Made by a program: the position numbers and the translations under genes. The notes under the pieces were generated by a model. That model was not told where the DNA came from. It did not search any database and saw only the letters and a list, made by a program, of their open reading frames with translations. From CAVQAH01 sp963784195 (GTDB lineage: Bacteria; Acidobacteriota; Vicinamibacteria; Vicinamibacterales; 2-12-FULL-66-21): 64,000 bases of DNA. This document shows, piece by piece, positions 8,037 to 16,267 of the stretch; position 1 is the stretch's first letter; the number at the start of each line of letters is the position of its first letter. The stretch covers positions 62,001 to 126,000 of the forward strand of contig CAWARA010000018.1 of NCBI GenBank assembly GCA_963784195.1, written 5' to 3'.

Positions 8037-9425
8037 ATGGCCGCTGCCGCCAAGACCGTCCTCATCTGCGACGACGACCTGGGAATGCGCGACACGCTCG
8101 CTGCAATCCTCGGGCGCGATTACCGTGTGCTGACGGTCGACAGTGGCGAGGCGGCGCTCGCCCTCTTGCGCCACGAGGAAGTGGACGTCATCCTCCTCGA
8201 CCTGCGCCTCCCCGGTATCAACGGCTTCGACGTGCTCCGGATCGTCAAGGAGAACTACGCCCTCGTCGAATGCATCATGATCTCGGCGATCAACGAAGTT
8301 GAGACGGCCGTGCAGGCGATGAAGTACGGTGCGTATCACTACATCACCAAGGACTTCGATTACGACGAGCTGCGATCGCTCGTCAAGAATGCCTGCGAGC
8401 GCAAGGACCTGAACCGCCGCGTCATCACGCTGAGCGCGCAGGTGGCCGAACAGAGCGAGCGTGAGTTCCTGATCGGTCCCAGCCGTCAGATCCGCGACAT
8501 CGTCGAACTGGTGAACAAAGTCGCCCGCCTGTCCGCGACCGTGTTGATTCTGGGCGAGAGCGGGACTGGCAAGGAGCTGCTCGCGCGGCTCATCCACCGC
8601 GAGTCAGGAAAGGGCGAGGCTCCATTCATCGCCGTGAACCTCTCCGCCATTCCTCACGAGCTGGTGGAGAGCACGCTGTTCGGTCACGAGAAAGGCGCGT
8701 TCACCGGCGCACACAAGCAACAGCTCGGCAAGTTCGAGCTCGCGGCCGGCGGCACGTTGTTTCTGGATGAAATCGGCGACCTCCGCCTGGACCTGCAGGC
8801 CAAATTGCTGCGAGCGATCCAGGAAAGCGAGATCGAACGTGTCGGCGGGGACAAACCGATTCGCACGAGTTTCCGTCTCGTCGTCGCCACGAACGTCGAC
8901 CTCGACAAGGCGGTCAGGGATGGACGGTTCCGCGAGGATCTCTATTACCGCATCAACGTCATCCCGCTTCGCATGCCGCCTCTGCGCGAACGGCTCGAGG
9001 ATCTGCCCGAGCTGACCCGGTTCTTCATCGCGCGCTACCGCACGAAGTTCCGCAAGCCGGTTCGCGGGATCGCCGATTCGGCGCTACGCATCCTGTCTTC
9101 CTATCGCTGGCCGGGGAATATTCGCGAGCTCGAGAACCTGATGGAACGGCTCGTGGCGGTCAACGACAACGAGTGGATTACCGACGAGGATCTGCCGCTC
9201 GAGTATCACTTCGCGAAGCTCGACTCGGGCCCGACCACCAGCGAAGCCCTGTTCCAGGAAGCGTGCGACACGTTCGAACGGAACTTCATCCTGCGCGCGC
9301 TCGAGCGCGCGGACTGGAACGTCACCGCCACCGCGCGATACCTCGGCATTCCTCTCAGCACCCTCAAGCACAAGATGGCGCGGCTCGACCTGCGGGACCT
9401 CGCGCGTAAGATACGGGGCGCCTGA
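8037..9425 (+). CDS. NtrC-family sigma-54-dependent response regulator
   Basis: 462 residues from the ATG at 8037 (a TTG at 8013 in frame is less likely because it lies in the promoter). Receiver domain about 5-120 with the acidic pocket CDDD (12-14) and phosphoacceptor D55 in VILLDLRLPG. The AAA+ domain has Walker A GESGTGKELLAR, the sigma-54 contact loop GAFTGA and Walker B GGTLFLDEIGDL. The C-terminal Fis-type helix-turn-helix is NVTATARYLGIPLSTLKHKM. It should bind upstream sites and drive sigma-54 RNA polymerase when phosphorylated. A histidine kinase lies at 13054-14820, and candidate sigma-54 promoters are found at 9640 and 31745. Confidence 0.95.
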   Translation: MAAAAKTVLICDDDLGMRDTLAAILGRDYRVLTVDSGEAALALLRHEEVDVILLDLRLPGINGFDVLRIVKENYALVECIMISAINEVETAVQAMKYGAYHYITKDFDYDELRSLVKNACERKDLNRRVITLSAQVAEQSEREFLIGPSRQIRDIVELVNKVARLSATVLILGESGTGKELLARLIHRESGKGEAPFIAVNLSAIPHELVESTLFGHEKGAFTGAHKQQLGKFELAAGGTLFLDEIGDLRLDLQAKLLRAIQESEIERVGGDKPIRTSFRLVVATNVDLDKAVRDGRFREDLYYRINVIPLRMPPLRERLEDLPELTRFFIARYRTKFRKPVRGIADSALRILSSYRWPGNIRELENLMERLVAVNDNEWITDEDLPLEYHFAKLDSGPTTSEALFQEACDTFERNFILRALERADWNVTATARYLGIPLSTLKHKMARLDLRDLARKIRGA

Positions 9426-9622
9426 GCCGATTCTCGTGCTTTCGGGCGGTCTGATTCTTGGCCGTACCAGCCAACCGCTTAGCCGGTCGAGAGCCGTGTG
9501 CGGTACGTGTGCGCGCTTTCGACTCACTCGCACTCGGTGAGCCGCGTACGCAAAGAGTCCGTTCCAAAAAAGGCATTTCGAGACGGCGCCGGCTGAAGCG
9601 CCGAACGTATAAGACTCTATAG

Positions 9623-9642
9623 TCCTACCGGTGTCCTACCGG
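9623..9642 (+). repeat. Direct repeat TCCTACCGG next to the sigma-54 promoter
   Basis: Two perfect copies of TCCTACCGG (9623-9631 and 9634-9642), 11 bases apart, one helical turn. The second overlaps the -24 GG. They could be a binding site for a regulator, or chance. Confidence 0.4.
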
Positions 9643-9655
9643 AATATCGGTTGCA
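9640..9655 (+). promoter_or_regulatory. Candidate sigma-54 (-24/-12) promoter for the radical SAM maturase
   Basis: CGGAATATCGGTTGCA compared with consensus TGGCACGNNNNTTGCW: the -24 GG and the whole -12 TTGCA match, and they are separated by the required 10 bases. The inner CACG is poor. The predicted start of transcription, near 9666, leaves a leader of about 90 bases before the ATG at 9756. The gene immediately upstream encodes a GAFTGA-bearing sigma-54 activator. The rest of the 330-base gap holds only a weak hairpin (TTGGC/GCCAA, 9458-9474). Confidence 0.5.
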
Positions 9656-9755
9656 CGATTGACCATGCTGCACCGTCTGACGGTCAGCACAACCTGGACT
9701 CCGACAACATCATTTTCCGCGGATTTCAGTCGAGTAATTGCAGCAAGGAGAGCTT

Positions 9756-11273
9756 ATGCAGCCGTCGATTTTCAACGTGCGTGTCCCCCTTGACGATGGC
9801 CCCCATACCGATGGCAATGACGTGTTCCTGATGAACACGTTTACGGACGCACAGGTCATCGTCGGAAGTGACGTCGCCAGACTCCTCGATCGCCTCACGA
9901 ACGATGTGGCGCCGCGGCTCAGCGAGGAGGAGCGCGAGGCCGTTGGAACGCTCGCCGAAATGGGCTTCATCGTCGAGAGCGGCGAAGCGGATCGGCGAAA
10001 CGTCGAACAGTTCTTTGCCGACGTCCGCGCAGAGTCCAGCGATCTGCGCGTCACCGTGCTCACGACCCTGCAGTGCAACTTCGCGTGCGACTACTGCATC
10101 CAGGGCGATCACGATGACTTCAACAAGCACGCGGCGAAGATGTCGCTCGAGACTGCCGCCCGGGTCGTCGCGTGGATCGAAGAGCGAATGGATCTCGTGC
10201 GGCCGCGCAAGTTCGGCCTCACGTTCTTCGGCGGTGAGCCGCTCCTGAACCTGCCGGTCATGTACTACCTGGCCGAGCGGCTGTGGGCGGTCTGCCGCGC
10301 CCGAGGCGTGGAATCGCGCATCGGCATCATCACCAACGGTCTCCACCTGACGACGGACGTCGTCGATCGTCTACTGCCGTTTGGGTTGGTGAGCGTCAAG
10401 GTGACCCTCGACGGCGACCGCGACACGCACAACCGCATGCGGCCGCTGCGCGGCGGCCAACCAACCTTCGATCGCATCGTCGACAACATTCGCGCCGTGG
10501 CCGATCGCTGCCAGATTTCGATCGGCGGCAACTTCGATGAATCCAGCGTCGGCAGCTACCCGGACCTGCTCGCCTTTCTGCGCGAACAGGACTTCGCAGA
10601 CAAGCTGGCGAGGGTCGCATTCAAACCAATCATTCGCGGCAATGCCACGCAGCCCAAAGGGTTCATCCCGCTGACGCCTGTGTCTGGCAGCGGTGCGTCG
10701 CTCAACGGTGCGTGCATGACGTCAGCAGGCGCCGCCTGCGACAGCTCCTGGGTGCTCGACAGCCACATGGCCGAGCTGCGTGAGGAAACGAAGCGATTTG
10801 GCTTCGCGACCATGGACGGTGTGCACATGGGCCCTTGCGAGATCCACAAGAACAACGCGCACACGATCGCACCTGACGGGTCGCTCTACGCCTGCCCGGG
10901 GTTTGCGACCAACGCTCGGGAGTCGACGGGCCACATCGACGGGCGGCAGGATGCGGCGCGCAGCCGGGCCGCTGAAGGTTCTACGCGGCTGGCGGCGTGG
11001 AAGGAGTGCGAGGACTGCGCGTTCATTCCTGTGTGCGCCGGGGGATGTTCGGTCGCATCGGACGTGCAACTCGGCGACATGAACCGGCCGAATTGCCACA
11101 AGGTCAGCTTCGAAGCGGGCGTCGTCTCGCTCGCTCGCGAGGCGGCTTCAAGACGCAGCTGGAACGCGACGACAAAAGGAGACGACAGATGGCCAGCAGC
11201 AAGAAGACAACGGAAGAAGAAAGAGATAGTTCGACCGTGGCTGGTGGACGTGGTGGTTGAGAAACTGCGGTAG
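9756..11273 (+). CDS. Radical SAM/SPASM peptide maturase
   Basis: About 505 residues from ATG 9756, which has AAGGAG eight bases upstream. The first 90 residues resemble the PqqD-like recognition part of peptide maturases (VFLMNTFTDAQVIVGSDVAR then LAEMGFIVES). The radical SAM cluster is C107-x3-C111-x2-C114 (LQCNFACDYCIQG), followed by FFGGEPLLN. The C-terminal SPASM region contributes further cysteines: GPCEIHKNN, YACPGF and CEDCAFIPVCAGGCS with NCHK. Such enzymes use S-adenosylmethionine to make thioether or carbon-carbon links in ribosomal peptides. The last 45 codons are doubtful: no stop occurs in any frame before a small gene with its own RBS at 11189, so a base error near 11140 is likely. 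The true C-terminus is probably near 11190. Confidence 0.88.
   Translation: MQPSIFNVRVPLDDGPHTDGNDVFLMNTFTDAQVIVGSDVARLLDRLTNDVAPRLSEEEREAVGTLAEMGFIVESGEADRRNVEQFFADVRAESSDLRVTVLTTLQCNFACDYCIQGDHDDFNKHAAKMSLETAARVVAWIEERMDLVRPRKFGLTFFGGEPLLNLPVMYYLAERLWAVCRARGVESRIGIITNGLHLTTDVVDRLLPFGLVSVKVTLDGDRDTHNRMRPLRGGQPTFDRIVDNIRAVADRCQISIGGNFDESSVGSYPDLLAFLREQDFADKLARVAFKPIIRGNATQPKGFIPLTPVSGSGASLNGACMTSAGAACDSSWVLDSHMAELREETKRFGFATMDGVHMGPCEIHKNNAHTIAPDGSLYACPGFATNARESTGHIDGRQDAARSRAAEGSTRLAAWKECEDCAFIPVCAGGCSVASDVQLGDMNRPNCHKVSFEAGVVSLAREAASRRSWNATTKGDDRWPAARRQRKKKEIVRPWLVDVVVEKLR
11189..11273 (+). CDS. Candidate RiPP precursor peptide 1 (frame interrupted)
   Basis: ATG at 11189 is preceded by AAAGGAG at good spacing. 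The frame reads MASSKKTTEEER and, as written, would end at 11260 with GGRGG. If one base is removed in the purine run near 11220 it joins the other open frame, which reads EIVRPWLVDVVVEKLR and stops at 11271-11273. The joined peptide of about 28 residues has a charged leader and a PWLVD core-like segment, and PWILD recurs in the next small gene. Position just after a SPASM maturase is standard for precursors. The frame correction is my inference. Confidence 0.45.
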
Positions 11274-11324
11274 TTCGTCACGTCCGGTTCGAACGCACCT
11301 AAATTTCGAGCGGAGAAAAACATC

Positions 11325-11426
11325 ATGAAAATCGAAGTCGTGAAGAGGCCGTCCAAAAGGTTGCTCGACATGATCTGCCCATGGATTCTTGACTCACCAT
11401 CGCCCGACGGGAAGCGCACCGCCTGA
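11325..11426 (+). CDS. Candidate RiPP precursor peptide 2
   Basis: A 33-residue ORF with RBS GCGGAG ahead of ATG 11325. The leader is basic (MKIEVVKRPSKRLLD); the second half reads CPWILD followed by SPSPDGKRTA. It has one Cys and one Trp next to acidic and serine/proline residues, plausible targets for radical SAM cross-linking. It shares P-W-[LI]-[LV]-D with the candidate upstream. The stop codon abuts a 72-base hairpin. It is not matched to any named precursor family that I can recall. Confidence 0.6.
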   Translation: MKIEVVKRPSKRLLDMICPWILDSPSPDGKRTA

Positions 11427-11498
11427 TCTGGTGGTCAGAGCCGGCCGATAAGGCAGTAAGATAGCCGTACGGTCTTGTCGGCCGGCAGCTGCACCAGA
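11427..11498 (+). ncRNA. Long two-stem RNA hairpin between the peptide and lipoprotein genes
   Basis: The outer stem TCTGGTG (11427-11433) pairs with CACCAGA (11492-11498). The inner stem GCCGGCCGATAAG (11440-11452) pairs over 13 positions with CTTGTCGGCCGGC (11474-11486), including one T-G wobble. The terminal loop is 21 bases. It begins directly after the stop of peptide 2 and ends 5 bases before the next start codon. No T-run follows, so it may protect the peptide mRNA or reduce read-through rather than act as a classic terminator. Confidence 0.6.
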
Positions 11499-11503
11499 CT
11501 CGA

Positions 11504-13057
11504 TTGCTACTCCTGAACGAGCGCCTCTCTGGGCGCGTGCGTCGGCTCGCCTCGGTCTTCGCGTGCGGAGTACTTGCCGCCGGCGCGTTCGCCTCATGTA
11601 CAAAGCCGCCGCGTGAAGTTCACGAACGCGTAACCCTGAGGATTGGTGTCCCGGCACCGAAATCGGACAGCGCCTCGGGACTCTCGAACACCACCACCAA
11701 CCTCGTCTTCGAAGCCCTGCTCAGCATCGGAGGGGACGGCAGGGCAGCTCCGCGCATGGCCGAGGAGTGGGAATGGCTCCAGCGCGGGTTGGCCTTGAAG
11801 CTCAAGCTGCACGCGTCGATAAAGTTCCATGACGGGACGCCGGTCGATGCGGCGCTAGCTCGTGACGCGCTGCGCGATGGCATCTCCCGGACGCTGAAAG
11901 CTCCAGGCACACATGTCAGCCTCGGAAGCATCACCGATATCGAGGTCGTTGATCCGCGCACGCTGATCGTGCGGCTGCGCCAACCCGAAGCGTTTCTCCC
12001 GCTCGATCTGGCCGGTCTGGCCTTTTCTCATCCCTCGAATCCCGCCGTGGGAACCGGACCTTACGAACCGGCTGGCGATGACACGGAAAGCGAGGGTGGC
12101 TCACCCGATCACGTCCGACTGAAGGCGTTCACGGACTACTATCGCGGCAAGCCAATCATCGATGAGGTCGAGCTGCGCCGCTACGAGGAGCATCGCACAG
12201 CATACGCGGAACTACTGCGCGGTGGCATCGACGCCGTCCACGAAGTGACGCCGACGGTTTTGGATTTCGTCGAGGCGCAAACGACTGTCAAGACATTTCC
12301 CTTCACGCGCCCGTACTTTCAGCAGCTGCTCTTCAATCTTCGCCACCCGGCGCTGCGGCACTCGAGCGTCCGCCTGGCGCTGAGCCAGGCGGTCGATCGT
12401 CAGGCTTTGGTGGACGGTCGTTCTCAAGGGGCGCGGCGTGCCGGCGGATGGTCCAATCTGGCCGATGCATTGGGCATACAGCATCCGCCCGAAGACATTC
12501 GCGTTGAATCCGGAGGCCGCCACGCTCCGCCTCGACGCAGCGGGATTCAAGATCGTCCAGCGCACCCGGGCGATGCCAAGCCGGTTTCGCTTCACCTGCC
12601 TGACGATGGCTAACGACGCGCGCTACGAGCGCCTCGCGAGCCTCCTGCAGAAACAGTTCGAAGATATCAATGTCGACATGCAGGTGGAGGCGCTACCTTA
12701 CCGGACACTGAGGGAGCGCATCGGGAGAGGCCAGTTCGATGCCATCCTGCTGGAGCGCGCCAGCGCACGCTCGCTGGCCTGGACCTATCTGGCGTATCAC
12801 TCGTCGATGGCGCCGTTCGGTTACACGGCAGCAGACGCCGCGCTCGATCGGCTGCGGCGGTCGACCAACGATCAGGAAACCCGCGCGGCAGTCAATGACC
12901 TGCAGAACGATCTTCCGCGACGACCCACCGGCGGTCTTCCTGATGTGGCCGACCGTGGTCCGCGCCGTGAGCACGAGGTTTCAGGTGCCCGGCGAGACCC
13001 GGCCACGACATCATGGGCACTCTGTGGCAATGGCGGCCGGCGCCGCCGACCCCATGA
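11504..13057 (+). CDS. Oligopeptide-type ABC substrate-binding lipoprotein (SBP_bac_5), three frameshifts
   Basis: N-terminal signal VRRLASVFACGVLAAGAFASC with a lipobox (FASC), so it is an outer-leaflet lipoprotein. The mature part has SBP_bac_5 features: TTNLVFEALLSI, LKLHASIKFHDGTPVDAA, PAVGTGPYEPAG and VRLALSQAVDRQALV. The frame breaks near 12415, 12906 and 12997; across them the protein continues with VPADGPIWPMHWAYS, IFRDDPPAVFLMWPT and finally IMGTLWQWRPAPPTP, with a stop at 13055-13057. That stop overlaps the kinase ATG as ATGA. The TTG at 11504 or the GTG at 11537 could be the start. No ABC permease or ATPase is nearby, so it may sense peptides rather than import them. Confidence 0.75.
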
Positions 13058-14820
13058 CCCGCATCACCTCACGATTCGTGTTGCTGATCGCGAGCGCGGC
13101 AATCGCGCCGCTGATTGTGTTCGGTGCGGTCTCGTTCCGTCACTTGCGCATGGGCACCGAGCAATCCGTCCGCGAAGGGAACCTGCGCGTGGCCGAGCAG
13201 GTCGCGGAACAGATCAAGCAGTACATCGTTCACAACCAGCGCGTCCTGCGATCGATCGGGGTGGAGCTGCGAGCAGCCGATCTGGAGCCCTGGCAGCAGT
13301 CCCGGATCCTGAAGGATTACGGCATCGACTTCCCTGAGCTGCGCGAGATCTCTGCGTTCGGCGCCGGGGGGCATCTGCTGTCGCGACGAGCCGCGTGACC
13401 GGGACGCGATTGACCGTGCCCGATGCGGCGAACGTCGGCAGCGACGGCACGTACGTCGCACCGCTGAGCCTGGATAGCGACGGCCTGCCAACCACTACGC
13501 TGGCGGTCCGTATTCCGGACTGGCGATCAGTCATCCGGCTGGGTGGTGGGCGAGCTCGCGCTCGAAGAGCTCTGGCGCATGGTGGACCGCGTCAAGATCG
13601 GCCGCGAAGGCTACGCGCTGCTGCTCGCAGAAAACCAGCGGCTGGTCGCGCACGGCGATCCGGACGAGAAGCACTACATCGCGTCTGAGCGGCACGCCTG
13701 GCGCACCACGGACACCCGAGCAGGAATTCGCGGCGAGCGCTGCTCGCCGACAAAAGCCGCAACACCGACGCACTACGTCGACGACGACGGTCGCGACACG
13801 CTGGCGGTCGCGGCCGGGTTCGCGGAGCTCCCCTGGGTCGTCGTCGTCGAGCAGCCGACCGAGGAAGCGTTTGCGGTCGCGGCCACGCTCCGGCGCCAGC
13901 TGCTGGTGGCAATCACGCTGGCGCTGCTCGGCACGGTCGTGCTCGGGTCGCTGTGGGGCCGCTCGTTCATCTCTCGCATCTTCGCGTTGAAACGGGCGAC
14001 GCGCGCGATTGCCGAGGGGCGCCTCGACGAGCGCGTCGCGATCGGAGGCCGCGACGAGATTCACGAGCTCGGCGACGCCTTCAACTCGATGGCCGATCGC
14101 CTCGTCGAGCTGCAGGATGACGTCCGCAAACAGGAACGGCAGGCGATGTTCGGCAAGATCGCGGCCGGCCTGGTCCACGATCTCTCGCACCCGATTCAGA
14201 ACATCTACAACAGCTGCAAGCTGATTCAGAAGATGTTCGACGACCTGGAGTACCGCGACACGTTCAAGCGCACCGTCGATCGCGAGATGGTCATCGTCAA
14301 ACGCGTGCTCGAGGATCTTCGCAACATCGCCAGGCCCATTCCGCTGGAGCGCTTCCCGATCGAGATCGATCGATCGATCGGCGAAGTGGCCGAATCGATG
14401 CAACAGCTTGCCGAAACGGCAGGCCTCACGCTGCGGGTCGAGGCCGGCGCGAGGGCCGCGTATGTCGAAGCAGACCTCTTCGCGCTCGGCCGCGTGTACC
14501 GCAATTTGATCATCAACGCCATTCAGGCGACGGCGCCCGGCGGGGACATCGTGATTGCGACGGCCGTCGAGGGCGAGCGCGTACGGATCAGCGTGGCCGA
14601 CACCGGCTGCGGCATACCACCAGACAAGCTGGCAACCATCTTCGACGACTTCGTCACGACCAAGCGCCGCGGGCTGGGGCTCGGCCTGGCGATCTCGAAA
14701 AAGATCGTGGAACAGCTTGGGGGTCAGATCGGGGTGACGAGCGAGGTGGGCAAAGGCACGACCGTCACGCTCGACTTCCCGCGAACGCAGGCGCCGAGGA
14801 TTGCACTGGTCGCAGGGTGA
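13054..14820 (+). CDS. Membrane sensor histidine kinase (Cache-like sensor, HAMP, HisKA, HATPase), two frameshifts
   Basis: Start ATG 13054 overlaps the lipoprotein stop (ATGA). TM1 is FVLLIASAAIAPLIVFGAV; an extracytoplasmic Cache-like region follows, broken near 13378 and 13518 (restored: TSRVTGTRLTVPDAANVG, then TGDQSSGWVVGELALEEL). TM2 is LLVAITLALLGTVVLGSLW. HAMP: RATRAIAEGRLDERV. HisKA has the phosphoacceptor in GLVHDLSHPIQNIYN. The ATP-binding part has NLIINAIQA, DTGCGIPPDKL and GLGLGLAISKKIVEQLGG. It is the natural partner of the NtrC-type regulator at 8037. The bicistron with a peptide-binding lipoprotein suggests that the ligand is a peptide (inference). Confidence 0.85.
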
Positions 14821-14842
14821 TCCCGAGGAACAGGGAACGAAA

Positions 14843-14876
14843 ACAACTCGGCCCACTGGCGGGCCCCACCCGTTGT
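14843..14876 (-). terminator. Hairpin terminator for the HU gene, possibly bidirectional
   Basis: GGCCC-ACTGGC-GGGCC forms the inner stem, with ACAAC/GTTGT pairing outside. On the minus strand the stem is followed by TTTCGTTCC. It lies in the 99-base gap between the convergent kinase and HU genes. Confidence 0.5.
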
Positions 14877-14919
14877 CGTGCACTTGGGGGCGCCAGGGGC
14901 CGATGCATCGAGATGCGCG

Positions 14920-15219
14920 CTACTTCCGCGGAAGGACCGTGTCCTTCAGCTGCTTGGCGATGCGCGCCTTGACCACGGTCTTCGCCGGAATCTTGATGGG
15001 CTCGCCGGTCGCCGGGTTACGTCCCATACGCGCCTTGCGTTTCTGGACGACGAGTTTCACCATCCCCGGGAGCACGAACTCACCGGAACGCTTCAGCTCC
15101 TTCTCAGCCAGTGTGTTCAGCTCGTCGAAGAATTCCCGCGCCTGCGTCCGCTTGACCTCGAAGCGGTCCGCGAAATGCGAGAACAGTTCTGATTTGCCCA
15201 TCCTGCGGGCCTCTGCCAT
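14920..15219 (-). CDS. HU-family DNA-binding protein
   Basis: 99 residues. It follows the HU/IHF pattern: KSELFSHFADRFEVKRTQAREF helix region, GEFVLPGMVKLVV strand, the DNA-contacting arm GRNPATGEPIKIPAK, and VVKARIAKQLKD at the end. The arm proline is present. It bends and compacts DNA as a dimer. AGGGG lies ahead of ATG 15219; a second in-frame ATG six codons later would remove the leading MAEARR. It is read alone, with a hairpin terminator behind it. Confidence 0.93.
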   Translation of the reverse strand: MAEARRMGKSELFSHFADRFEVKRTQAREFFDELNTLAEKELKRSGEFVLPGMVKLVVQKRKARMGRNPATGEPIKIPAKTVVKARIAKQLKDTVLPRK

Positions 15220-15379
15220 CGGCTATCCCCTTGCTTGGGCGCGCTCTCTGATGCCCGCGACAGCCGCGCGCGCGTGCGGCAGCGGCGGATAAATGCGTGA
15301 AAACAGCGGGTATCCTAGCGCGCGGTGTTTTCCGCTGTCAATCAGGACCGGCGAGCCAACCTCACAAAATCGGCCTAAA

Positions 15380-15388
15380 TGCTACAAT
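15380..15388 (+). promoter_or_regulatory. Extended -10 promoter of queF, nearly leaderless
   Basis: TGCTACAAT is a good extended -10. It ends six bases before the ATG at 15395, so transcription would start at or within a base or two of the start codon. No Shine-Dalgarno sequence is present, which fits a leaderless mRNA. Confidence 0.55.
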
Positions 15389-15394
15389 TTTCAC

Positions 15395-15742
15395 ATGTCG
15401 AGCCCGGCCGTCGAGACGTTCCCCAATCCCAGCCCGGGACGTGACTATCGGATCGACATCCGTTGTCCGGAGTTTACGTCGGTGTGCCCCAAGACCGGCC
15501 TGCCGGACTTCGGCGAGATCCGCATCACCTACGTGCCCGATCAGATGTGCCTCGAGCTCAAGGCGCTGAAGTACTACATGATAGAGTTTCGCAACCGCGG
15601 CATCTTCTACGAGGCAGTCACCAACCAGATCCTCGACGATCTCGTCAGCTCCTGCCAGCCCCGGCACATGACCGTCATCGGCGATTTCTCTGTACGAGGC
15701 GGGATCAGCACGGTCGTGACGGCGACGTACGACAAGACGTAG
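15395..15742 (+). CDS. queF: preQ1 synthase (NADPH-dependent 7-cyano-7-deazaguanine reductase)
   Basis: QueF reduces preQ0 to preQ1 in queuosine synthesis. The 115-residue protein is the short, single-domain form. The catalytic cysteine is in FTSVCPKTGLPDFGEI, and the QueF motif is ELKALKYYMIEFRNRG with the partner glutamate in IFYEA. The C-terminus (VRGGISTVVTA) completes the T-fold. I chose ATG 15395 because longer in-frame starts would lie upstream of the promoter. No other queuosine gene is seen in the window. Confidence 0.95.
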   Translation: MSSPAVETFPNPSPGRDYRIDIRCPEFTSVCPKTGLPDFGEIRITYVPDQMCLELKALKYYMIEFRNRGIFYEAVTNQILDDLVSSCQPRHMTVIGDFSVRGGISTVVTATYDKT

Positions 15743-15744
15743 TC

Positions 15745-15838
15745 CGTGGTCGTCGTCGTCGCTCGTAGCTCGTCGCTCGCAGAACCCGGACGCCGCACAC
15801 GAGCTCTTCGAGCCACGAGCGACGACCCACGAACCACG
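15745..15838. repeat. Inverted repeat between queF and the Smr gene
   Basis: The left arm (15745-15772, CGTGGTCGTCGTC...CTCG) and right arm (15809-15838) are imperfect reverse complements built on GTCGTCGCTCGT(A/G)GCTCG. A further copy of the left arm lies at 16104-16124, across the Smr stop codon. The element fills the 103-base gap. Confidence 0.6.
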
Positions 15839-15845
15839 GCCCACG

Positions 15846-16118
15846 ATGCCCGACGACGAACATCTCATCCCGATTGAGGGAACGCTCGACCTGCATCCCT
15901 TTCAACCGCGCGACATCGCGTCCGTTGTCGAAGAGTATGTGAACGCCGCGCACGAGGCAGGGTTTCGCGAGGTGCGCATCATTCATGGACGCGGCAAGGG
16001 CATCCAGCGCGGCATCGTGCAAGCTGCGCTTGAAAAGCATCCGCTGGTCGTGGAGTTCTACGATGCGCCGGAATCACACCTTGGGGCTACGGTTGCGATC
16101 CTCGGTCGTCGCTCGTAG
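15846..16118 (+). CDS. Smr domain protein (MutS2 C-terminal-like)
   Basis: 90 residues, a stand-alone Smr domain. The LDLHPF motif lies at the N-terminus and the catalytic-loop motif IIHGRGKGIQRG follows, with the end pattern LGATVAIL. Smr domains nick or cut nucleic acids, and the small stand-alone forms have been linked to RNA cleavage and ribosome rescue. Its last codons and stop lie inside a dispersed repeat. It is probably co-transcribed with queF. Confidence 0.85.
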   Translation: MPDDEHLIPIEGTLDLHPFQPRDIASVVEEYVNAAHEAGFREVRIIHGRGKGIQRGIVQAALEKHPLVVEFYDAPESHLGATVAILGRRS

Positions 16119-16267
16119 TTCGTCACTCGTCGCCTCGCTCGGTCGGTCGCCTCTGGCTGACGACGAATCCGTAATCAAAAGTTCGACTTTGTCAGCCATT
16201 TACTCGTCAGGTCTCTCGCTACGACCGCCTCTCGCGCCCTCCCGTTCAAGTCCGGCTGGAACCCGGT

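Noticed and set aside
9458..9473. Another sigma-54 site (TTGGCCGTACCAGCC)
   Set aside because: The GG to GC spacing is 8, not 10 bases, and the -12 element does not match.
9458..9474. Terminator after the response regulator
   Set aside because: TTGGC/GCCAA is only 5 bp and no T-run follows.
13054..13057. Possible fusion of the peptide-binding lipoprotein to the histidine kinase, because one frame runs through
   Set aside because: In the corrected frame the lipoprotein ends with WQWRPAPPTP and a TGA that overlaps the kinase ATG, the usual coupled layout.
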